From: Pseudobdellovibrionaceae bacterium
Lineage (GTDB): Bacteria; Bdellovibrionota; Bdellovibrionia; Bdellovibrionales; JAMPXM01
Length of the DNA: 64,000 bases
Direction: 5' to 3'
NCBI GenBank assembly: GCA_021463345.1
Contig: JAJTYM010000009.1
Span: 1-64,000, forward strand
The translations under genes were made by a program, and so were the position numbers. Positions 1-7,676 of this stretch are shown here, piece after piece; the first letter of the stretch is position 1, and each line of letters begins with the position of its first letter. Below the pieces are notes generated by a model. It had not been told where the DNA came from. It worked only from the letters and a program-made list of their open reading frames with translations, and ran no database searches.

Positions 1-44
1 TTTTTGTTCAGAACCGCGTTATTTAACGCGGTTCTGAACAAAAA
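1..44. repeat. Perfect 20-bp inverted repeat with 4-nt loop
   Basis: Positions 1-20 and 25-44 are exact reverse complements around the loop ATTT. The arms run from a T5 tract through a G+C-rich core to an A5 tract, so the hairpin would look like a bidirectional Rho-independent terminator. The window edge hides what lies to the left. It abuts the next repeat directly, sharing the A tract. Confidence 0.85.
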
Positions 45-68
45 GGTGCGTGTCACCTTTTGGCGGGG
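41..68. repeat. REP-like palindrome, copy 1
   Basis: An inverted repeat AAAAGGTG / CACCTTTT with loop CGTGT, followed by GGCGGGG. The same 28 nt recur exactly at 20754-20781. Two identical intergenic copies 20 kb apart point to a dispersed repeat family. Similar AAAAGGTG...CACCTTTT palindromes are, to my recollection, common in REP-type repeats, but no REP-associated transposase is present in this window. Confidence 0.75.
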
Positions 69-90
69 TGGGCGCGTGGGGGCGGTGGCT

Positions 91-119
91 TTGACGGGGT
101 CGGATGGGTGCGCTAGAAC
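91..119 (+). promoter_or_regulatory. Putative sigma70-type promoter of hldD
   Basis: A -35 box TTGACG at 91-96, a 17-nt spacer and a -10 box TAGAAC at 114-119. The expected +1, about seven bases after the -10 box, falls on the A of the hldD ATG at 126. There is no Shine-Dalgarno in between, so a leaderless transcript is likely. Confidence 0.55.
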
Positions 120-125
120 GCTGAA

Positions 126-1097
126 ATGATTATTGTTACCGGCGCCAACGGGTTCATCGGCAGTGTTCTCGTCTGGGAACTCAACCAGCGCGGGATCACC
201 GACATCGTTTGCGTCGATTCCGTCTCTCTTAGGGAACGGCCCGAACCTCTTCGCAAGCGACGCTACTCGTCTTTTCTCGACAAAAACGAGCTCTGGGGTT
301 TCCTCGAGACAACCGAAGCGCGCGAAGCCGTCACATGGATCCTGCACATGGGCGCATGCAGCTCAACGACCGAACTCGACACCGAGTTCCTGCGTGAAAA
401 CAACACGCTCTACACCGAACGCCTCTGGAACTGGTGCCTCGCGCACGACAAGAGTTACATCTACGCCAGCAGCGGCGCCGTGTACGGCAGCGGCGAGAAG
501 GGCTTCGACGACTCGACGCCGCCGAGCGCATTCAAACCGCTCAACCCCTACGGCGAGTCCAAGGCCGCGTTCGACCGCTGGGTCGGCGAACAAGCGAAAA
601 CGCCGGACTGCTGGTACGGCCTGCGTTTCTTCAACGTCTACGGTCCGCACGAATACCACAAGGGCGACATGTCGAGCGTCGTCTTCAAGGCGTTCCATCA
701 GATCCGCGAGCGCGGACAGCTGCGGCTCTTCCGCTCGCATGATCCCGGTTACGAAGACGGCAAGCAGATGCGCGACTTCGTTTACGTGAAAGACGTCACC
801 CGCTGGATAGGTGAGCTGATGGAGAAGAAGCCGCACTCGGGCATCTACAACATGGGTTTCGGCCAGGCGCGAACGTGGCTTGATCTCGCGGCGGCGACGT
901 TCGCCAATATGGAAACGCCGATGAAGGTCGACTGGATCGACATTCCCGTCGAAATGCGACCGCGTTACCAGTACTTTACGAAAGCGGAAATGGGCCAACT
1001 CTTCGCCTTGGGCGTCTCGAAGCCGCAGTGGCCTCTCGAGCGAGGCATAGCCGACTACATCCGCAACCACCTGGCGAAGAGCGACCCGTACCTCTGA
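126..1097 (+). CDS. hldD: ADP-L-glycero-D-manno-heptose 6-epimerase
   Basis: This enzyme epimerises ADP-D-glycero-D-manno-heptose to the L-glycero form used in the LPS inner core; it acts in the cytoplasm. The 323 residues match the family length (about 310). An N-terminal Rossmann fold has GANGFIG at residues 6-12. The SDR catalytic elements are visible as YASSG (113-117) and Y142/K146 in NPYGESK. The FFNVYGPHEYHKG stretch is typical of HldD. No Shine-Dalgarno precedes the ATG and the predicted promoter ends seven bases upstream. The gene shows that the organism makes heptose-containing LPS. It is followed 33 nt later by the hydroxylase gene, with no obvious functional link. Confidence 0.95.
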   Translation: MIIVTGANGFIGSVLVWELNQRGITDIVCVDSVSLRERPEPLRKRRYSSFLDKNELWGFLETTEAREAVTWILHMGACSSTTELDTEFLRENNTLYTERLWNWCLAHDKSYIYASSGAVYGSGEKGFDDSTPPSAFKPLNPYGESKAAFDRWVGEQAKTPDCWYGLRFFNVYGPHEYHKGDMSSVVFKAFHQIRERGQLRLFRSHDPGYEDGKQMRDFVYVKDVTRWIGELMEKKPHSGIYNMGFGQARTWLDLAAATFANMETPMKVDWIDIPVEMRPRYQYFTKAEMGQLFALGVSKPQWPLERGIADYIRNHLAKSDPYL

Positions 1098-1130
1098 CAG
1101 CCGGAGAGGTCGAAACAAAGGGGATCAACC

Positions 1131-2879
1131 ATGGCTGACCTTCCCTCGCATCTCAAACGCTACGTCGTCGAGCAGGACTACTCGCGCTATACGCCCGCGG
1201 ACCACGCGGTCTGGCGTTACATCCTGCGCCAGCTGCGCTCGTTCCTGTCGGAGCACGCGCACCCTTGTTACATCGACGGCTTGAAGAAAACCGGGATCTC
1301 GATCGACAGGATCCCGAGCATCGACCACATCAGCCGCCATTTGGAACCATTCGGTTGGCGCGCGGTGCCGGTGAGCGGCTTCATCCCACCCGCGGCCTTC
1401 ATGGAGCTGCAATCACTCGGCTACCTGCCGATCGCGAGCGACATGCGCACTCTCCAGCACCTGATGTACACGCCGGCCCCGGACATCGTGCACGAAGCCG
1501 CGGGCCACGCGCCGATCCTGGTCGACGAGCAGTTCGCGGCCTACCTGAAGGCCTACGCGCAAGTCGCGCGCAAAGCCATCATCAGCCACCAGGATCTCGC
1601 GCAATACGACGCGATCCGCGTCCTCTCGGATCTCAAAGAGCACCCGGAATCGACGCCGCGGCAGATCGCCGACGCCGAAAAGCGCCTCGACGAAGTCACC
1701 AAGGGCATCACGCACGTCTCGGAAGCCGCGCGCCTCGGACGCATGAACTGGTGGACCGCCGAATACGGCCTGATCGGCCCCCTCAACGCGCCCAGGATCT
1801 TCGGAGCTGGTCTGCTCTCGTCCGTGGGCGAAGCGCGCGGCTGCCTGCGGCCAGAGGTGAGAAAAATCCCGCTCACCGTCGACTGCGTCGAGTACGCGTA
1901 CGACATCACCGAGCCCCAGCCGCAGCTCTTCGTCACCCCCGCGTTCGAAAACCTGAGCCTGGTCCTCGAGGATCTCGCCAAAACCATGGCGTTCCGCAAA
2001 GGCGGAACGGACGGCCTCGAGAAAGCGCTCGCGGCACGGACCGTGAACACGATCGAGCTCGACTCGGGCCTGCAGATCGGCGGCACGCTCGTGCGTTGGA
2101 TTGCGGCGACGGCGGGCGCGCAGCCCGATGGACACAGAGTCGCCTATTTGCAATTCGAAGGCCCGGCGCAGCTCGCATGGCAGGGAGGCGAGCTTGCCGG
2201 GCACGGGGTCAAACATCACGCCCACGGCTTCGGCACGCCGCTCGGCTACCTCAAAAACCACTCCCCGAAGCCGCTCACGGCGTTCACGGACGCCGAACTT
2301 GGCGCCCTCGGCGCGCGCATGGGCCGGACCACGGAACTCGACTTCGAGTCGGGCATCCGGGTCCGCGGCGGAGTCGCCGGCTGGACGCGATCGGCATCGG
2401 GCGAATTGCTCATAATGACTTTCACGGACTGCACGGTCAGCCTTGGCGACAAGGTCCTCTTCCAACCCGAATGGGGCGCATTTGACATGGCCGTCGGCTC
2501 CAAAGTCGCTTCGGTTTACGGCGGCCCCGCCGACCGCGAGGCGTACGGCACGACCGACGATTTCCATGCGCGCACGGTCCCTCCCAAACACCGCTCCCCC
2601 GAGGAGAAACGCAAATTCGAACTCTTCGACCTGTTGCTGTCCATCCGCGAATCCGCCGTGATCGACGCGACGAAACTCGATCAAGCCGTGCGGACCTTCG
2701 AACTGGAGGCGCCAGATGAATGGCTGCTCAAACTCGAGGCCCTGGAACTCGCCGAGCGTTTGCCTCAAGCCCCGGCCTGGAAAACCCGGCTGCGCGGCGA
2801 GCTCGAAGCCATCGGCCGGCACCGAGCCGAGCTCGGGGGCGCGATCGAAGACGGCCTGAAACTCGTCTCCGTGATTTGA
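1131..2879 (+). CDS. Aromatic amino acid hydroxylase (phenylalanine 4-monooxygenase type), long form
   Basis: A pterin- and Fe(II)-dependent hydroxylase, most likely converting phenylalanine to tyrosine. The iron ligands are visible: H121 and H126 in PDIVHEAAGHAP, and E211 in WWTAEYGL. The catalytic domain covers about residues 15-275. The rest, to residue 582, is an additional C-terminal region rich in beta-type sequence, which the roughly 260-300-residue proteobacterial PhhA lacks; comparable long forms occur, to my knowledge, in Bacteroidetes and Bdellovibrio relatives. The start has an AGGGGATCAACC ribosome site. hpd and hmgA about 5 kb away would consume the tyrosine. I see no pterin-carbinolamine dehydratase (phhB) here. 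Tryptophan or tyrosine hydroxylase activity cannot be excluded. Confidence 0.88.
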   Translation: MADLPSHLKRYVVEQDYSRYTPADHAVWRYILRQLRSFLSEHAHPCYIDGLKKTGISIDRIPSIDHISRHLEPFGWRAVPVSGFIPPAAFMELQSLGYLPIASDMRTLQHLMYTPAPDIVHEAAGHAPILVDEQFAAYLKAYAQVARKAIISHQDLAQYDAIRVLSDLKEHPESTPRQIADAEKRLDEVTKGITHVSEAARLGRMNWWTAEYGLIGPLNAPRIFGAGLLSSVGEARGCLRPEVRKIPLTVDCVEYAYDITEPQPQLFVTPAFENLSLVLEDLAKTMAFRKGGTDGLEKALAARTVNTIELDSGLQIGGTLVRWIAATAGAQPDGHRVAYLQFEGPAQLAWQGGELAGHGVKHHAHGFGTPLGYLKNHSPKPLTAFTDAELGALGARMGRTTELDFESGIRVRGGVAGWTRSASGELLIMTFTDCTVSLGDKVLFQPEWGAFDMAVGSKVASVYGGPADREAYGTTDDFHARTVPPKHRSPEEKRKFELFDLLLSIRESAVIDATKLDQAVRTFELEAPDEWLLKLEALELAERLPQAPAWKTRLRGELEAIGRHRAELGGAIEDGLKLVSVI

Positions 2880-2880
2880 G

Positions 2881-3696
2881 ATGGACCTCGACGCCCGCCT
2901 TCGAGTCATTCTCTGTCGACCGATTTACCCGCGCAACGTGGGCATGTGCGCGCGCGCCATGGCGAACATGGGCGTTTCGCGGCTAGTGCTCATCGCTCCC
3001 CAATGCGGCCTCACCGAAGACGCCAAACAGGGCGCGACCAAAGCCCAGGCGATCCTGAGCGAGGCCGGCGTCTACCCATCCCTCGCGGCCTTCGAAGCCT
3101 CGGAGGGCGAAGGACTGCGCTTCGCGTTCAGCGGCCGGGCGGGCAAGCTTCGCGCGCCCGAGCGCTTCGATCTCAAGCTCGACGCGTTGAAGGCGCAAAG
3201 AAAACCTTTGCTGTTCGACCTGTCTGTTCCGCTGCAACTCGTCTTCGGACCGGAGGATCACGGTCTCGACGACGAGGAGATCAAAAGCGCGCACCACGTC
3301 TGCGCCCTCCCGACGTTCGGCGATTTTTTTTCGATGAACCTGTCCCATGCGGTTTTGTTGGCGCTCTACACCTTGCGCGCGAAGCTCCTGGCGGAGACCG
3401 AGGACCCGATGGCCGCGGCGAGGGACTCGCGCCTGCAGCCCATGAACCAACGCCCGAAATCGGCGGGTGAGATCGAGAAGGAGAGAAGACGCGCGCGGCG
3501 GGCGCCACGTTATTTCCCGGAAGAAACGTTGAAATCCTGGCTCGAGACACTTGGTTTCGAACTCGGCGATCGACGCGCCAACGCGCTCCGCACGCTCAAC
3601 CGCGTGCTCCTCGAAAACGAACCGACTCCAGAAGAGCTTCGCGTCCTCGAAGCGATCGTGCGGCAAACCGTCCGCAAGCTTCGCCGCCAGCCCTGA
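2881..3696 (+). CDS. TrmH/SpoU-family RNA 2'-O-methyltransferase, TrmJ-like
   Basis: A SPOUT-class methyltransferase that probably 2'-O-methylates a tRNA nucleotide (position 32 in TrmJ). Visible family signatures are RPIYPRNVGMCARAM near the N-terminus, LVFGPEDHGLDDEE and SMNLSHAVLLALY, which together form the trefoil knot and SAM site. At 271 residues it is slightly longer than E. coli TrmJ, with a basic C-terminal extension rich in KERRRARR. The ATG lies one base after the hydroxylase stop, so the two are probably cotranscribed. An uninterrupted T8 run at 3324-3331 sits in the DFFS codons and could be a slippage site. Assignment to TrmJ rather than another TrmH member rests on motif similarity only. 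Confidence 0.85.
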   Translation: MDLDARLRVILCRPIYPRNVGMCARAMANMGVSRLVLIAPQCGLTEDAKQGATKAQAILSEAGVYPSLAAFEASEGEGLRFAFSGRAGKLRAPERFDLKLDALKAQRKPLLFDLSVPLQLVFGPEDHGLDDEEIKSAHHVCALPTFGDFFSMNLSHAVLLALYTLRAKLLAETEDPMAAARDSRLQPMNQRPKSAGEIEKERRRARRAPRYFPEETLKSWLETLGFELGDRRANALRTLNRVLLENEPTPEELRVLEAIVRQTVRKLRRQP

Positions 3697-3711
3697 GCGG
3701 GCGTTCACCGC

Positions 3712-4158
3712 TCACGAGCCGCCCGAAGGTTCGGGCGCCGCGCGCAAAACCGACCCCGACAGCGAGTGAATCGATATGCCGACGAGCATGAAAACCACGA
3801 ACGCCACGGGACGTGGCTCGCCCGACGCCAGCGCCGTCACCGCGGGACCGGGACAGTACCCGCCCAAGCCCCAACCGATCCCGAAAATCGCCGACCCGAG
3901 GACCAGACGCGGCGTGATTCCATTCATCGTCGGCACCTCGAACCTGGGAGCGAGCAGGGGGCTCGAACGGCCACGGACCCAACGGTACGCCCAAAAGTGA
4001 ACGCCGATCGCGCCGGCCATGACGAATATCAGCGTCGGGTCCCAAGCGCGGAACAAATCCAGGAAGCCGAGCACTCGCTGCGGCTGCGTCATACCGGCCA
4101 AGCCCAGGCCCAGTGCGAAAATGAAGCCGCTGCAGAACGAAACCGGAACCGTTCGCAA
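3712..4158 (-). CDS. YeeE/YedE-related half-transporter (DUF6691-type), C-terminal half
   Basis: A 148-residue integral membrane protein with about four hydrophobic helices. Its WGLGGYCPGPA motif is the second conserved cysteine element of the YeeE/YedE sulfur-compound transporters. Together with the preceding gene it probably forms a two-piece version of one YeeE channel, which in E. coli imports thiosulfate. It is the last gene of a three-gene minus-strand operon, 12 nt after its partner. The stop codon converges with the TrmJ-like gene across a 15-nt gap. Substrate is inferred from the neighbouring persulfide-dioxygenase-like gene. Confidence 0.85.
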   Translation of the reverse strand: MRTVPVSFCSGFIFALGLGLAGMTQPQRVLGFLDLFRAWDPTLIFVMAGAIGVHFWAYRWVRGRSSPLLAPRFEVPTMNGITPRLVLGSAIFGIGWGLGGYCPGPAVTALASGEPRPVAFVVFMLVGISIHSLSGSVLRAAPEPSGGS

Positions 4159-4170
4159 AACATCCCCCTT

Positions 4171-4581
4171 TCAACGACCCAGGGCGAAAACCGTCGCGAA
4201 TCCCGTCGCCATGAACACCAATGTCGCGACAATCGAACGCATCGAAAGTCGACTGATGCCGCACACCCCATGGCCACTGGTGCAACCGCTGCCCATCGCC
4301 GTTCCGAACCCCACCAGAAGCCCCGCCGCGGAGACCAGGCCGAGCGAACGCGAAGTCGTATTCTCAAGGGACTCCGGGAACACGAGCGCCAAGACGCCGC
4401 CGCCGGCGACGAGGCCGAGCAAAACCGCCGCACGGTTCTTGAAATCGGAATCCCGCGGGCGGAACAAGCCGCTGATCAGCCCGCTGATCCCCATCACCCG
4501 ACCGTTTAAGACCAGGTAAGCCGAAGCCGCGAGGCCGATCAACGCCCCACCGACGGCCGCCCAGAGGTACGCGCCGCTCAT
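4171..4581 (-). CDS. YeeE/YedE-family half-transporter, N-terminal half
   Basis: An integral membrane protein of about 136 residues carrying GSGCTSGHGVCG, the first cysteine motif of the YeeE/YedE family. I chose the ATG at 4581 because it overlaps the upstream stop by four bases (ATGA) and has an AGAAAGG ribosome site nine bases upstream; a longer frame starts eight residues earlier. It should pair with the next gene to make a channel for thiosulfate or another reduced sulfur species. The two-piece arrangement beside an ETHE1-like hydrolase is a known bacterial sulfide-handling layout. Confidence 0.85.
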   Translation of the reverse strand: MSGAYLWAAVGGALIGLAASAYLVLNGRVMGISGLISGLFRPRDSDFKNRAAVLLGLVAGGGVLALVFPESLENTTSRSLGLVSAAGLLVGFGTAMGSGCTSGHGVCGISRLSMRSIVATLVFMATGFATVFALGR

Positions 4582-5288
4582 GGAGGGCCGCCTTTCTCCC
4601 CGCAAGCCATGTTGGCCGGCAAAGCCTCGTGGATCTTTTTCGGCTGTGCGAGCCGAAGCTCACTCATGAGCCTGACGAATTCACCCTTGGTTTTCCCGGA
4701 TCCGAGCCGAGGGTTGAATTCCTTCTCGAGACCGATGGTCGAAGCGGTCAATCCCTTGTAATCGTGGGCTGGACAAACCCGCGTCTCATCGGGCAACGCG
4801 AAAAGTTTCTGGTGAACGCTGTCGTACAAGCGTTCGGCCGAACCTTGCTGGAAATCGGTGCGACCGCAACCGCGTATGAGCAGGGCGTCCCCGGTGAAAA
4901 CCCTGCCTTCACAGTAAAAGCTCATGCAGCCATCGGTGTGGCCGGGCGTTTCGAGCGCACGGACCCTGAATCGACCGAACGCGAGCTCATCGCCGTCGCG
5001 CAGGCTCACGTCCGCGCAAGCGACGCCGGCGGACGCGCTCAGTGCCGTTTTCGCCCCGGTCCGGCGGCGGATCTCGCCCGCCCCGGTGACATGATCGGCG
5101 TGCACGTGGGTATCAAGCACGTATACGAGCTTCAAGCCGAGCTCACGGACCCAATTCAGGTCCCGATCGATGGTTTCATAAACCGGGTCGATCAGGACCG
5201 ATTCTCCCCCGGCGCGATCAGCGAGCAAGTACGTGTATGTCGAGGATTCGGACTCGAAGAATTGGTGGAAGATGAGATCCGGGTGCAT
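4578..5288 (-). CDS. MBL-fold hydrolase, persulfide dioxygenase (ETHE1)-like
   Basis: A metallo-beta-lactamase-fold protein of 236 residues, close to ETHE1 (about 250). The metal site is THVHADHVTG with H61, H63, D65 and H66, followed by H117 (ETPGHTDG) and D134 (FTGDALLIRGCGRTDF). The GCGRTDFQQG stretch and the short length favour a persulfide dioxygenase, which oxidises glutathione persulfide to sulfite, over glyoxalase II. GSH synthesis is supported by gshA at 48.6 kb. The start has AAGGAGG eight bases upstream. It leads the sulfur operon, which probably handles sulfide detoxification. No ArsR/BigR-type regulator is adjacent. Confidence 0.88.
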   Translation of the reverse strand: MHPDLIFHQFFESESSTYTYLLADRAGGESVLIDPVYETIDRDLNWVRELGLKLVYVLDTHVHADHVTGAGEIRRRTGAKTALSASAGVACADVSLRDGDELAFGRFRVRALETPGHTDGCMSFYCEGRVFTGDALLIRGCGRTDFQQGSAERLYDSVHQKLFALPDETRVCPAHDYKGLTASTIGLEKEFNPRLGSGKTKGEFVRLMSELRLAQPKKIHEALPANMACGEKGGPP

Positions 5289-5427
5289 GGCCGCCTCCTT
5301 GTCGCGTCATCGGCGGCTTCAATCTCGCAGATTCGAGGAGAACGGTAAAGCCCGCATTGATGACTCCCGTCGCGAGCCATGGAGCCTCCTGGCGGCGGCG
5401 CGCCGCCGACGCACGCCGAGGCGAGCC

Positions 5428-6585
5428 TCAATAAATGCGACCGGTGGTGTACAGGTCATCGCCGAGCGCCAGGCGACGCACCCGCTTCAACGGGAGGCGC
5501 CCGCTCATCTCCGCTGCTCCCGAGTGGCGGGTCCAACCCAGGCCGTGGCGGCCTCCCAAGAGGACCGGGGCCGTGAACAAATGCAGGCGATGCGCGCGGC
5601 GGGCGTTCAGGAACGCCGCGAACGTCCGCGCCCCGCCCTCAACGAAAAGCGAAGTCACTTTGCGGTTCCAAAGGGCCTCGAGCAGCCCGTTCACGGAAAG
5701 AGCGCCGTCCGCGTCGACTGGCACTTCGAGAATCCCGACGCCCGCCGGGTTTTCCAACCCGACGCCTTCGGCGACGGCGACAAAGATGCCCGCCGGCGGC
5801 CGCGCTTTCAGCAAATTCGAATTCGCGAGGCTCGTGAGCGACTTCCCCGCCGGGTCGAGCAGAACGACCTTGTTGGTTCGACCCGCGAAGCGCGGCAGCC
5901 GCGCGTCGAGCGCGGGGTTATCGGCCGCGTAGGTGTTCCGGCCGATGACGACCGCGTCGTACCGCGCGCGCAGCTCGTGCGAAAAACGCCGCGCCTCCTC
6001 GCCGGTGATCCACTTGCTCTCGCCGGTGTCCATGGCGATCATGCCATCGAGGCTTGCGGCGGCCTTGAGCGCCACGAACGGCTCTCGGGCGCGCATGTTG
6101 TGCAGGAAGATCTCGGCGAGCTCCTCGAGCTCTTCGAGGAGCTCCCGCAAGGACGCGCCTGGGATCGACGAGAGATCTTTGATTTCAACCGCTTCAACCC
6201 CGGCTTTTCCCAGGATCCGCGCGCCCTGGCCGGCCACGAGAGGGTTCGGGTCGAGCAGGCCGTAGACGACGCTCGCGATCGGCAACTTGGCGAGGGTTTT
6301 CGCGCAAGAAGGCGTGCGCCCTTCATGGGCGCAAGGCTCGAGCGTGACGAAAAATCTCGCCCCTTCGAGCGCCTTCGGATCCGAGACTTTTTTGAGCGCG
6401 TCTGTCTCCGCATGATCCTGCCCGACTTGCCGATGATATCCGACCGCGAGCAAACGGCCTTCGCGATCGAGGATCGTGCAGCCGACCGGCGGGTTGGGCG
6501 CGACGAACCCGAAGCCCTTGCGGGCTTCGGCGATCGCCAAACGCATCGCTTGCTCGGCTGTCAGGACCGATCCTACTTCCGCCAC
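5428..6585 (-). CDS. ribD: Bifunctional riboflavin biosynthesis deaminase/reductase RibD
   Basis: RibD deaminates and then reduces the pyrimidine intermediate of riboflavin synthesis. The N-terminal deaminase domain shows the zinc ligands HAE and PCAHEGRTPSC. The C-terminal reductase domain begins near VALKAAASLDG and includes SKWITGEEAR and LFVEGGARTF. The start is uncertain. The open frame reaches 6645, but the GTG at 6585, which overlaps the hmgA stop by 13 nt, gives a family-like N-terminus of 385 residues; no strong Shine-Dalgarno is visible. It sits at the end of the tyrosine-catabolic operon rather than with other rib genes, and no FMN riboswitch is apparent in the 13-nt junction. Confidence 0.92.
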   Translation of the reverse strand: MAEVGSVLTAEQAMRLAIAEARKGFGFVAPNPPVGCTILDREGRLLAVGYHRQVGQDHAETDALKKVSDPKALEGARFFVTLEPCAHEGRTPSCAKTLAKLPIASVVYGLLDPNPLVAGQGARILGKAGVEAVEIKDLSSIPGASLRELLEELEELAEIFLHNMRAREPFVALKAAASLDGMIAMDTGESKWITGEEARRFSHELRARYDAVVIGRNTYAADNPALDARLPRFAGRTNKVVLLDPAGKSLTSLANSNLLKARPPAGIFVAVAEGVGLENPAGVGILEVPVDADGALSVNGLLEALWNRKVTSLFVEGGARTFAAFLNARRAHRLHLFTAPVLLGGRHGLGWTRHSGAAEMSGRLPLKRVRRLALGDDLYTTGRIY

Positions 6586-7676
6586 GAGAGGTAGTAGTCC
6601 GAATGCTCGACCTTTTCGAGCGCCGGGTCGCGGTGGAGCGGCCAACGCGTGTCGATCATCACGGCGTATTCATCGGTATGCGTCTTGGACGCGATGTTCT
6701 GCACCGCTTTGGGATGTGGCCCGTGGGGGAATCCGGCCGGATGGAACGACATCATGCCCGCATGCAGGTTGTCGCGGCTGAAGAAATCGCCCGCATGGTA
6801 GAAGAGCACTTCGTCATAATCGATGTTCTGGTGGTAAAAGGGCACCTTGAGGGCGTCGGCGTCGCTCTCGAGCGGGCGCGGCAGGAACGAGCAGACCACG
6901 AAACCACGCGCGACGAAGTTCGAATGCGCGCTCGGCGGCAAATGCGCCCGATGGCTCATCAACGGCATGATGTGGTCCATGTGCAACGTGTACGGGAACA
7001 AGTCGCCCTTCCAACCTACGGCGTCGAAAACGTTCGCGTCGTATTTGATCTTGGTGATCTGGTCGGCGTGTTTGACGTGGATTTCGCGCGGGTTGGCGCC
7101 CGTCTCCCTCATCACCGCGTACAATCGATCGAGGTCCGGCTTGCCGATGGCGTTGGCGTCGTAAACGGCGTGCCGGCCGGCCATGCCGCGGTCGGGCTCG
7201 CGGAAGTGGCTCGTGCGGTTCTCGATGAGCAGGAAATTCGTCGGCTCCCGGAGCAGGAAAGCGTGCGTGATGCACTTCGGAACGACGATGTACGAGCCCG
7301 GCGAGAACGGGAGCAAACCGTACTCCGACAACAGTTGGCCTCCACCCTTGTGGCAGAAATAAAGCCAGTCGCCGTCGGCGTTTCGGCGCGCGACGATCTT
7401 CTCCGGCGTTTCCGGCGCCATCCATACGTTCGAGATCGTGATGTCGTTGTTGTACAGCAGGCGCTGCGCGCCCGACTCGGGCCCGAACTTCACCAAATCG
7501 AAAAGACGTGGCTTGAGAGGACCCTCGATTTCGACCCAACGCGTACTCGGCTTCTCTTTGATCAAATGCGAGACCGGTCCGTAGAAGCCCTCAAGCCCCT
7601 GCTCTTCCTCAAAACGCCCTTCCGGAATCCCTTTATGAGCCTGGCGCGTGGGTTTCCCCTGCGTGTAGTGATGCAT
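6573..7676 (-). CDS. hmgA: Homogentisate 1,2-dioxygenase
   Basis: This enzyme opens the ring of homogentisate to maleylacetoacetate. The 367 residues match the shorter bacterial form (about 370-380) rather than the 430-residue form. The cupin metal-binding region is visible near the C-terminus: YDEVLFYHAGDF, then SFHPAGFPHGPHP, with His and Glu residues where the Fe(II) ligands lie. Its ATG follows the hpd stop directly (TGAATG), so translation is coupled. The downstream enzymes, maleylacetoacetate isomerase and fumarylacetoacetase, are not in this window. Confidence 0.95.
   Translation of the reverse strand: MHHYTQGKPTRQAHKGIPEGRFEEEQGLEGFYGPVSHLIKEKPSTRWVEIEGPLKPRLFDLVKFGPESGAQRLLYNNDITISNVWMAPETPEKIVARRNADGDWLYFCHKGGGQLLSEYGLLPFSPGSYIVVPKCITHAFLLREPTNFLLIENRTSHFREPDRGMAGRHAVYDANAIGKPDLDRLYAVMRETGANPREIHVKHADQITKIKYDANVFDAVGWKGDLFPYTLHMDHIMPLMSHRAHLPPSAHSNFVARGFVVCSFLPRPLESDADALKVPFYHQNIDYDEVLFYHAGDFFSRDNLHAGMMSFHPAGFPHGPHPKAVQNIASKTHTDEYAVMIDTRWPLHRDPALEKVEHSDYYLSWRK

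Noticed and set aside
3324-3331. T8 run as a terminator or frameshift
   Set aside because: It lies inside an intact, motif-conserved reading frame. Slippage is possible but not shown.
5289-5427. Possible small gene or GC-rich hairpin between ribD and the sulfur operon
   Set aside because: The GGCGGCG/CGCCGCC hairpin has no T tract, and open frames there lack start signals and codon bias. It is treated as leader sequence.
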